Positions 30,401-35,213 of a stretch of 35,213 nt of DNA are shown here, piece after piece. A model generated the notes under the pieces. The model made no database searches and was not told where the DNA came from. It worked only from the letters and a program-made list of their open reading frames with translations. A program made the position numbers and the translations under genes. The stretch comes from Akkermansiaceae bacterium (GTDB taxonomy: Bacteria > Verrucomicrobiota > Verrucomicrobiia > Verrucomicrobiales > Akkermansiaceae): positions 1-35,213 of the forward strand of contig JARWZU010000018.1 of NCBI GenBank assembly GCA_029866215.1. Direction: 5' to 3'. Position 1 is the first letter of the stretch. Each line of letters opens with the position of its first letter.

Positions 30401-33286
30401 TGGATGTTCCCTCAAGGCCATGGTGATGCCTACGGCCATTTCCTGACGGCGCTGACTGGCTACTACCGCTTGCTGAATAATTCCAACTTCACTTGGACGC
30501 CGCGCGCTGAGGCGGTCACGGTGATGGGCCAAGCGGTGACCATCGACTATCGGGACGAGCGCAAGTTCGCCGCCACAGCCGTCAGTTTGGCCCGCACCTC
30601 ACAGCAGGTTTGCGAGCTGGTTTACCGTAAAAACTACCAGGACGACACCGCCGGTGGGTGGGAGCATTTCTCCGACGACGCATCTGGCTGGGCGCTGGAC
30701 GATACGGTGAGCCGCTCAACTCAAGGTGCCCTGTTCAACTGGGCGCTGGGCAATGCCTTGCTGCCGGCGGAAGATACCATCCACACCGGCGTTCAGAAGA
30801 TCGACCGCTCCACGGTGCCCGAACTCGGCGAACTCGAGGCCCTGGCGACGAGCTTCCAGACGACGATGGACAACGCTGACGCGCACCTCAATCCGTTGGG
30901 GCTGAGTCCCGGCGCAGTCGCCTTCGACATTTCGCCCGACGAGATGATGGCCGGCAAATCCCATTACGAGCAAGTTTACGACCGCGCCTTGGCTGCCTTA
31001 AACAATGCAGCTGGCTCCTTCGAACAGGCGGGCCGGATGACGGCTTCCCTCAGACGCCAGCAGAACACGGTGGATGACTACAGCTCGGCCATCAGCGACC
31101 AGGAAACGGCGTATGTGAGCCAACTGATCGAAATTTACGGCGCACCCTACGCGGGCGATATCGGACCCGGCAAGGTTTACGCCCAGGGTTATGCCGGGCC
31201 GGATCTGGTCAATTGGTTTGTGGTCGACCGGCCGTTCGCATCCACCCCGCTGGCGATTACCGATACGGTCAGCCCCGCCACCGTCGCGATCAAGGTGCCG
31301 ACACCCACTGCCATCGATGATTTCACCGGTAAATCGATTCCAGATATCATTAGCCAAAGCAACAATTCGACACAAGTGACGGTTCAGGAAGTGACCGTGA
31401 ATCCCAACGAGTTCATCCAATACTCGGATGTTTACCGCACAGGCATGGGAGCACGTTCTGAGGCCGGCGAGCTGCAGACCGCATTGATGGAGTCACACCT
31501 GGCTTACCTTGATCTGCTCAATGCCGTCGGCGGGATCGAAGACTGCAATCGTGATTTCGTCCGCGAGGCGCAGCTGCTCATCGACACCATTGATAACCAC
31601 GCCAAACAACTGGCCACCAGCGACAAGATCAACGCCAGCCTGTTGCTCAAAGCCAAGGTGATCACGGCGCTCGAGGCGACGGCCGAAGGTACTGAGGCGC
31701 TTGGTGAGTTTTATGGAAAAAATGCGGAAGCTCTGGCGGAATGTCTGCCGAAAGTCGCGGGCCTCTCCTTTGACGCCACCTCGGCGGTGCGGGGAGCGAT
31801 CAAACTGAGCGGCGTGATGTTGGACAATGCCCTGGTCTTCACTTCGCTGGCGTTCAACAACACCATCCGTGGCCTGGCAACGGAAATGGAAAGCCAGCAA
31901 ATGGATCTCGATTCGTATTTGGTCGAGCAGGAATACAAGCTCGAGGCCGTGCAACTGGCCTACGAGGTCGAGCAGAAATACCGGGAAATGACCGGCATGC
32001 TGTCATCGCTGGCAGGCCCCGCAGCTAAGCTGCAAATGGCCAATGAGCGGGTGCGCAGCGTGCTTGCCAAGGGGATGCGGGTGCTCGCCGAGCGCGAGTC
32101 ATTCCGGATCCGGGCGTCCGCCATCATCCAGGGCTATCGCACCAAGGATCTGTCATTCCGTTTGTTCCGTGACGAGTCGCTCGAGCAGTACCGCAGCCTG
32201 TTCGATCTCGCCAGCCGCTACAGCTACCTTGCCGTGAAGAGTTACGACTACGAAACCGGGTTGCTCGGCAGCAGCCAAGGCGAGCAGATCTTCAATCGGA
32301 TCGTGGCCTCCCGCTCATTGGGCGACCTAACCGGCGGAGTGCCGCAGGCGACGACCAGCACCCTGGGCGACGCCGGTCTCGCGGGCACCTTGGCTCAGGT
32401 GAACGCGGATTTCTCCGTGGCCAAGGGCAGGCTGGGCATCAACAACCCCGACCAATACGGCACGGTCTTCTCGCTCCGTTCCGAAATGTTCCGCTTGCTG
32501 AACAGCCCCGGCACGACGAGCGACGACGATGCGTGGCAGCAAACGCTGGAGCAGCACATGGTGGCCAACGTGGCGGGTGACAGCGATGTGGCCAAGTATT
32601 GCCGCAATATCACCAAGCCGGACGGAACGGCGGTGCCAGGGATCATCATTCCCTTCAGCAGTACCATTCAGCACGGCTTGAATTTCTTCGGCCTGGACTA
32701 TGCGGCGGGCGATCACAATTACACGCCGAGCAACTACGCCACCAAGATCTACAGCGTCGGTATTGCGCTGCCGGGTTACAGCGGGATGGATAGTTTTGCC
32801 ACAGGCATCGCGGGTTCTGGCGCGGCGGACACCACCAGTGCTAACGCACTTGGCGCCACGCCCTATGTCTATCTGATCCCCTGCGGCAACGACAGCATGC
32901 TGGCACCGCCCCTGGGCGATACCAACACAGCCCGCACCTGGACGGTCCAAGACCAGGCCTTGCCGCTGCCCTACAACCTCGGCGGCACGGATTTCAACAG
33001 CACGCAGTTCTTCAGTGCCAACGGAACCCTCAGCGAGCAGCCTTGGATCATCCGCAAACACCAAGCCTTCCGTCCCGTGGCGGATGCCACGATGTTCTAC
33101 GGGAGCGTGCCTCAGGAATTCACCAACACTCGCCTGATCGGCCGCAGCGTTTGGAACAGTCGCTGGAAGATTGTGATTCCGGCCTACACCTTGCTCAAGG
33201 ACGAGCAGGCCGGCCTCAACCGCTTTGCGGCGAGCGTGAAGGATATTCAGCTGTTCCTTCGAACCTATTCTCACTCGGGTAACTAG
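24479..33286 (+). CDS. Giant (2935-aa) exported protein of unknown function
   Basis: I chose the GTG at 24479 because it starts a perfect signal peptide (MNPLSRNLILNLVLLASAPLALA); a TTG at 24440 would precede it by 13 polar residues. Residues 25-640 are beta-rich. Residues about 652-805 resemble a carbohydrate-binding or DUF642-like jelly roll (NPSFEQYSLDNGW to LLLDNWHI). A short motif of the VGLxVGMxVSGxG kind occurs near 602 and 1525, with a diverged copy near 194. From about residue 1780 the protein becomes helical and Glu/Ala/Leu-rich, with likely coiled coils around 2340-2600. It closes with SRWKIVIPAYTLL and VKDIQLFLRTYSHSGN, which recalls the end of Tc-toxin A subunits by layout only. 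No membrane anchor is seen. It lies 78 bp after the S74 gene and is probably secreted with it. Confidence 0.88.
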   Translation: MNPLSRNLILNLVLLASAPLALAQTTYSLNVSQQNRLYHPFNGAGTGTVAATAATAYGPPGSLSLPISNTVALPATTGSNNQGMGQSGGSSRARTTTAPYYPSNTTRDLSTAEGTTLVLRSSTFGGVFASGLPRYMMGDEITAPLTRADLTTEAPAGYWRPMPVQPGEGFLTAGTVPTVTIPTSTVNVTSSSTDSRLVTVASVPTALVKGASLLGQPIIDITGTTVTLADFANTNITGSVASTITPALNYYYSPHAEKCFASQPGQVSVSWVSNVASGGFYEIMTEVFSVSSTTSKPIRTIYWNQRGFDAPPVTVTDPNIMAVNPAYNLFVPKAVTNEVVSPGDSPSAPPIYSTLKFNKVGATAQLSAYNVEGRIFVEYLGKARVGNSVFTYIGSDVVEIVRQADTNYSSVSLGKEILPHDGSAGELIASPVNSGSTAAYCAAVTKSDGSTSYYAERITSSANDPDNGNASGTTAYNDVKFYWLEKGDYGINWPIYKDAYWLRWSPNLTDYTFQTVDAGGSTADTGLKFTSGSLPSIVYQDDPAGAEASMDALSQSIIVNPGADGRNRSLLKFTAAGTPWYVNLYTQAETRATQLATSFRTDNNVTTVTVASTVGLEVGMHVSGTGYSGTIASILDGTRYTLNQAVAAVLPTIPNPSFEQYSLDNGWYQSSQDILGWTFVGQRGVQRSNGYVMMENSIVPDGQFAVFMQNTASATTTVTGLIAGLTYEIQLSVARRNYDTAVQLPYTVSVDGSIKLSETLGYSGTSAVFSSKTLSFTATGSTASLSISTAPVGDATLLLDNWHIRSTATYTVESDQTARIAETTAATVGDRIAPPAGHELGGYISSGTCYYPAGYIDPFTQGMDAANKGAIIPVNAKTGNNTLTVRWFKKVPAPSSQFGDFYVPGKIGRYTVSYPTNPTQLVIAQGVGIGDLTGAEALGSVYYQNDSTQIGYNPNEEHAFMLGGRAYALRDDLNLTSAGATYTSEPYLLLAYAGAVDERPAMKAYKVVRTDATYTFNYTATAGTLLVKPYPLPLLPLAMVGTGDAATAKDLEIVGADAPVNTAVQSADAYKGFTFKDRNGFTWIHRGPHATGTPTLTMKLYYKSQDGFFIPGMSSQPPVGTILPFLRNSGRTGQLLSTNLIDANPAGGAGQIDEPLSITYTPSWPTAVPELAVGETLTLAKYGLPQVRGQASAEVYYQGSIAKDTTNSLTAKASVTLHDPTREKTYALSAGDFAKLLKFIPTTSYEGKTYFQGLSPSLQKRIYWDPLRGGKGMLVFKGEFHDAIAGEDYLDLNVLSAAELTKLKALVLAEDVKPSWNAALDGLTATVETFIENSDKQGTYKVGSTATVGGTALVEITNPDTAVDSYAVTATGKGTGYVTMVFGNGNAFTPEGDPVQVKVFKVAERLYTGDLKVVSSSNPLDEQVTLRHSGDFAAKPQEYEFDWRWTTGAASAPAVYRSELGSKLGATATWHIYTCPGARLPTVAQYASTPDSRAATLPRSVEIRPAAKAVGTYTPQSVSGTTVTLANTSAITPGMVVSGSSLDGLVTVVKVISNTQIELSKAPSNSTSQISVVTATYSDEDAADGYPSVVLKSSSDVDFMSGVPGDIVFSATLGTYDGMVLYVNSKAALAYNATTTGLEQSNAVTGLSAAGLSKQFKIAPSFFTKGANTIEVALYSTADVNTTSSVQFFIEAATETDMVASSGSVWQVPSDPNGVLSNTAIIGGGEVTVTNPFDGPQFVLNDRWFTVRYRPKASAGNVLGSTNWSRWMPAQFNEGWIKRVLAGINPFSQRVTDLYNNAVNTDVSVLTQAGKRWEGDIALTMDNVDDVGLIEIYETVLNRAKAMSIDANTNDSDTNNALILAAGYLNDLYMILGNEAYSDAANPTISLDDGSVNTSRFSFEGQVASSIDEELALLRGRDDSVSPVVVTAPTYNRLYWNYTGGINSGESLYATNYNIKEKSGSSTANGVIDESDAQWMFPQGHGDAYGHFLTALTGYYRLLNNSNFTWTPRAEAVTVMGQAVTIDYRDERKFAATAVSLARTSQQVCELVYRKNYQDDTAGGWEHFSDDASGWALDDTVSRSTQGALFNWALGNALLPAEDTIHTGVQKIDRSTVPELGELEALATSFQTTMDNADAHLNPLGLSPGAVAFDISPDEMMAGKSHYEQVYDRALAALNNAAGSFEQAGRMTASLRRQQNTVDDYSSAISDQETAYVSQLIEIYGAPYAGDIGPGKVYAQGYAGPDLVNWFVVDRPFASTPLAITDTVSPATVAIKVPTPTAIDDFTGKSIPDIISQSNNSTQVTVQEVTVNPNEFIQYSDVYRTGMGARSEAGELQTALMESHLAYLDLLNAVGGIEDCNRDFVREAQLLIDTIDNHAKQLATSDKINASLLLKAKVITALEATAEGTEALGEFYGKNAEALAECLPKVAGLSFDATSAVRGAIKLSGVMLDNALVFTSLAFNNTIRGLATEMESQQMDLDSYLVEQEYKLEAVQLAYEVEQKYREMTGMLSSLAGPAAKLQMANERVRSVLAKGMRVLAERESFRIRASAIIQGYRTKDLSFRLFRDESLEQYRSLFDLASRYSYLAVKSYDYETGLLGSSQGEQIFNRIVASRSLGDLTGGVPQATTSTLGDAGLAGTLAQVNADFSVAKGRLGINNPDQYGTVFSLRSEMFRLLNSPGTTSDDDAWQQTLEQHMVANVAGDSDVAKYCRNITKPDGTAVPGIIIPFSSTIQHGLNFFGLDYAAGDHNYTPSNYATKIYSVGIALPGYSGMDSFATGIAGSGAADTTSANALGATPYVYLIPCGNDSMLAPPLGDTNTARTWTVQDQALPLPYNLGGTDFNSTQFFSANGTLSEQPWIIRKHQAFRPVADATMFYGSVPQEFTNTRLIGRSVWNSRWKIVIPAYTLLKDEQAGLNRFAASVKDIQLFLRTYSHSGN

Positions 33287-33372
33287 TCTTGCAGGCTTGC
33301 TTGCCCCGGATAGGAAACCGCGCTTAAATCTTAGGGCGCTTGCAATTTTATGAATTCGAACTAAAAATCCAA

Positions 33373-33384
33373 CTTGGATCCAAG
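33373..33384. promoter_or_regulatory. 12-bp perfect palindrome before the repeat-protein gene
   Basis: CTTGGATCCAAG is its own reverse complement and lies 16 bp before the ATG at 33400. It could be an operator or a chance event; no known factor is implied. Confidence 0.25.
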
Positions 33385-33399
33385 ATCCTTCAGCAATTT

Positions 33400-35213
33400 A
33401 TGATACGATCGCGCTTTTTCGATGGGCTCTTCGCCTTTGCAATTTTCACTTTTGGATGTTTTTCGGTAGTTCTGGGAGCAGTTCCGCAGATTCTCAGCCA
33501 CCAAGGGCGCATCGCTGTGGGCGGCATCAACTTTGATGGTAATGGACAGTTCAAGTTCTCGTTGGTGAATGCGAACGGATCAACAACTTACTGGAGCAAT
33601 GACGGAAGTGGCACTGCTGGTGCTCAGCCAACGAACGCAGTGTCGCTGCCGGTAACCAAGGGTCTCTATTCGGTGATGCTCGGCGACACGGGTCTCACGA
33701 ATATGCAGGCTCTGGCACCCAGTGTGTTTGAAAATCAGGATGTCCGCCTACGCGTCTGGTTCAACGATGGAAGTCATGGTTTTCAGTTGATCACGCCGGA
33801 CCAGCGCCTTGGAGCCGCGCCCTATGCGTTGGCTGGGGCAAGTGCTGGGAATTTTACCGGCTCGCTATCGGGCGATGTGACCGGAACACAAAGTGCCACC
33901 GCGATTTCTGCAACTACGGTGACGGGTAAATCTCTAACAGGCTTTACCTCTGGCGCAGGTAATATTACCGCGACCGATACGATTCTATCAGCAATCAATA
34001 AGCTCGATGGCAATTCCGGGTTGAAGGCGAACTCGGCCTCTCCTACGTTCAGCGGTACGGTGACTGCGCCGGCTTTCAGTGGTCCTCTGGCTGGCAACGT
34101 TACGGGCAACGTGAGCGGAAGTGCGGGGAGCTTCACGGGCAATCTATCGGGTGACGTGACAGGGACACAAAGTACCACTGCGATTTCGGCAACTACGGTG
34201 ACGGGGAAGGCTCTAACAAACTTTACCTCTGGCGCAGGTAATATCACCGCGAGCGATACGATTCTGTCAGCGATCAACAAGCTCGATGGCAACGCTGCAT
34301 TGAAAGCCCCGCTTGCATCGCCGATCTTCACGGGAACGGTGACGGCCCCAGCATTCATGGGCAACGTGACCGGTAACATCTCGGGTAGCGCCGCCAATTT
34401 CACCGGCAATCTATCTGGTGATGTGACAGGGACACAAAGTGCCACTGCGATTTCGGCAACCACGGTGACTGGAAAGGCTCTAACAAACTTTAGCTCTGGC
34501 GCAGGTAATATCACCGCGACCGATACGATTCTGACAGCAATCAACAAGCTGAATGGCAACGACGCCTTGAAAGCTCCGCTTGCATCACCGAGCTTCACGG
34601 GAACGGTGACGGCCCCAGCATTCTCGGGCAACGTGACCGGCAACATCTCGGGTAGCGCCGCCAATTTCACCGGCAATCTATCGGGTGACGTGACAGGGAC
34701 ACAAAGTACCACTGCGATTTCGGCAACTACGGTGACTGGGAAGTCTCTAACAAACTTTATCTCTGGCGCAGGTAATATCACCGCGAGCGATACGATTCTG
34801 TCGGCAATCAATAAGCTGAATGGCAACGCTGCATTGAATGCCCCGCTTGCATCGCCGAGCTTCACGGGAACGGTGACGGCCCCAGCATTCATGGGCAACG
34901 TGACCGGCAACATCTCGGGTAGCGCCGCCAATTTCACCGGCAATCTATCCGGTGATGTGACTGGGACACAAAGTACCACTGCGATTTCGGCAACCACGGT
35001 GACTGGGAAGGCTCTAACCAACTTTATCTCTGGCGCAGGTAATATCACCGCGAGCGATACGATTCTGTCGGCAATCAATAAGCTGAATGGCAACGACGCC
35101 TTGAATGCTCCGCTTGCATCGCCGACCTTCACGGGAACGGTGACGGCCCCAGCATTCTCGGGCAACGTGACCGGTAACATCTCGGGTAGCGCGGCCAATT
35201 TCACCGGGAATCT
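33400..35213 (+). CDS. Exported repeat fibre protein, 3' end outside the window
   Basis: The frame starts at the ATG at 33400 and is open to the last base, giving 604 residues. It begins with a signal peptide (to about residue 27, ending in GCFSVVLGA). Residues 28-150 repeat the N-terminal layout of the S74 protein (ILSHQGRIAVGG, GLYSVMLGD, RLGAAPYALAGA). From about residue 156 the protein is made of near-identical units with FTGNLSGDVTGTQS, AISATTVTGKALTNF, AGNITASDTILSAINKL and SPTFTGTVTAPAF. The first unit is 93 aa and the following ones are 89 aa. Such tail-fibre-like proteins often end in an S74 or similar chaperone domain, so one is expected beyond the window. It lies 113 bp after the giant gene with no clear terminator between them. 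Confidence 0.85.
   Translation, partial: MIRSRFFDGLFAFAIFTFGCFSVVLGAVPQILSHQGRIAVGGINFDGNGQFKFSLVNANGSTTYWSNDGSGTAGAQPTNAVSLPVTKGLYSVMLGDTGLTNMQALAPSVFENQDVRLRVWFNDGSHGFQLITPDQRLGAAPYALAGASAGNFTGSLSGDVTGTQSATAISATTVTGKSLTGFTSGAGNITATDTILSAINKLDGNSGLKANSASPTFSGTVTAPAFSGPLAGNVTGNVSGSAGSFTGNLSGDVTGTQSTTAISATTVTGKALTNFTSGAGNITASDTILSAINKLDGNAALKAPLASPIFTGTVTAPAFMGNVTGNISGSAANFTGNLSGDVTGTQSATAISATTVTGKALTNFSSGAGNITATDTILTAINKLNGNDALKAPLASPSFTGTVTAPAFSGNVTGNISGSAANFTGNLSGDVTGTQSTTAISATTVTGKSLTNFISGAGNITASDTILSAINKLNGNAALNAPLASPSFTGTVTAPAFMGNVTGNISGSAANFTGNLSGDVTGTQSTTAISATTVTGKALTNFISGAGNITASDTILSAINKLNGNDALNAPLASPTFTGTVTAPAFSGNVTGNISGSAANFTGN
33865..35213 (+). repeat. Near-perfect 267-bp coding tandem repeats
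   Basis: The word CTATCGGG or a one-base variant opens units at 33865, 34144, 34411, 34678 and 34945, and the next would begin at 35212. Periods are 279 bp once and then exactly 267 bp. The later units are nearly identical, so the array is recent or kept uniform by recombination, and its copy number may vary. Confidence 0.95.

Noticed and set aside
32327-33274. 315-codon minus-strand open frame inside the giant gene
   Set aside because: The plus-strand frame is continuous over 8.8 kb. The antisense product is rich in Arg, His and Val with no domain, typical of a GC-rich shadow frame.
33822-35204. Long minus-strand open frame of 460 codons made of repeats
   Set aside because: It is the antisense shadow of the tandem-repeat fibre gene. 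The plus frame has a signal peptide and a recognisable N-terminal domain, while this one merely inherits the repeat periodicity.
17900-35213. Prophage origin for the fibre-like genes
   Set aside because: The S74 domain and fibre repeats are phage-like, but every protein carries a Sec signal peptide and no capsid, tail-assembly, integrase or lysis gene is present in the window.

Overview
The window reads as a chromosomal piece of a GC-rich, Gram-negative-like bacterium, most probably a member of the Verrucomicrobia. The reasons are the mixture of gene families: a LytTR two-component system beside very large Sec-exported surface-type proteins, secreted proteins with Asp-rich calcium-loop repeats, a cyanobacterial-type IspH, an Obg GTPase and few clear Shine-Dalgarno sites. 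The phylum is an inference from family composition, not from a marker search. No rRNA, tRNA, CRISPR array, insertion sequence or phage integrase was seen.

Positions 1-17628 are ordinary housekeeping DNA in short operons. A minus-strand group (secreted SecD-P1-like protein, M23 peptidase, RidA, 2OG-Fe(II) oxygenase cut by the window edge) faces a plus-strand pair, obgE and a gamma-glutamylcyclotransferase. A 0.6 kb gap with a strong hairpin follows. A second minus-strand group carries a PpiD/SurA-like chaperone, a TPR protein and metG. Then come a membrane protein fused to a hot-dog thioesterase domain, ispH, rpsU (with recognisable promoter and terminator), a fatty-acid desaturase, a Gfo/Idh/MocA oxidoreductase, a dCMP-deaminase-like enzyme, and a LytS/LytR-type histidine kinase and response regulator pair.

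Positions 17629-35213 are an accessory-looking block of exported proteins. A 271-bp divergent region carries three 12-bp direct repeats spaced 33 and 22 bp, each with the core expected of LytTR binding sites. Downstream lie four consecutive plus-strand genes, each with a signal peptide: a small calcium-loop protein, a 1047-aa protein with about twelve GSGY-type repeats, an 808-aa fibre-like protein ending in a Peptidase_S74 intramolecular-chaperone domain and a coiled coil, and a 2935-aa giant protein. A fifth gene with the same N-terminal layout as the S74 protein and near-identical 89-aa repeats runs off the end of the window.

The most attractive hypothesis is that the adjacent two-component system controls this exported cassette, and that the cassette builds a large extracellular or surface fibre, with the S74 domain assisting trimerisation as it does in phage tail fibres. 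The sequence shows the layout, the signal peptides and the repeats directly. Regulation, assembly and function are inferred.
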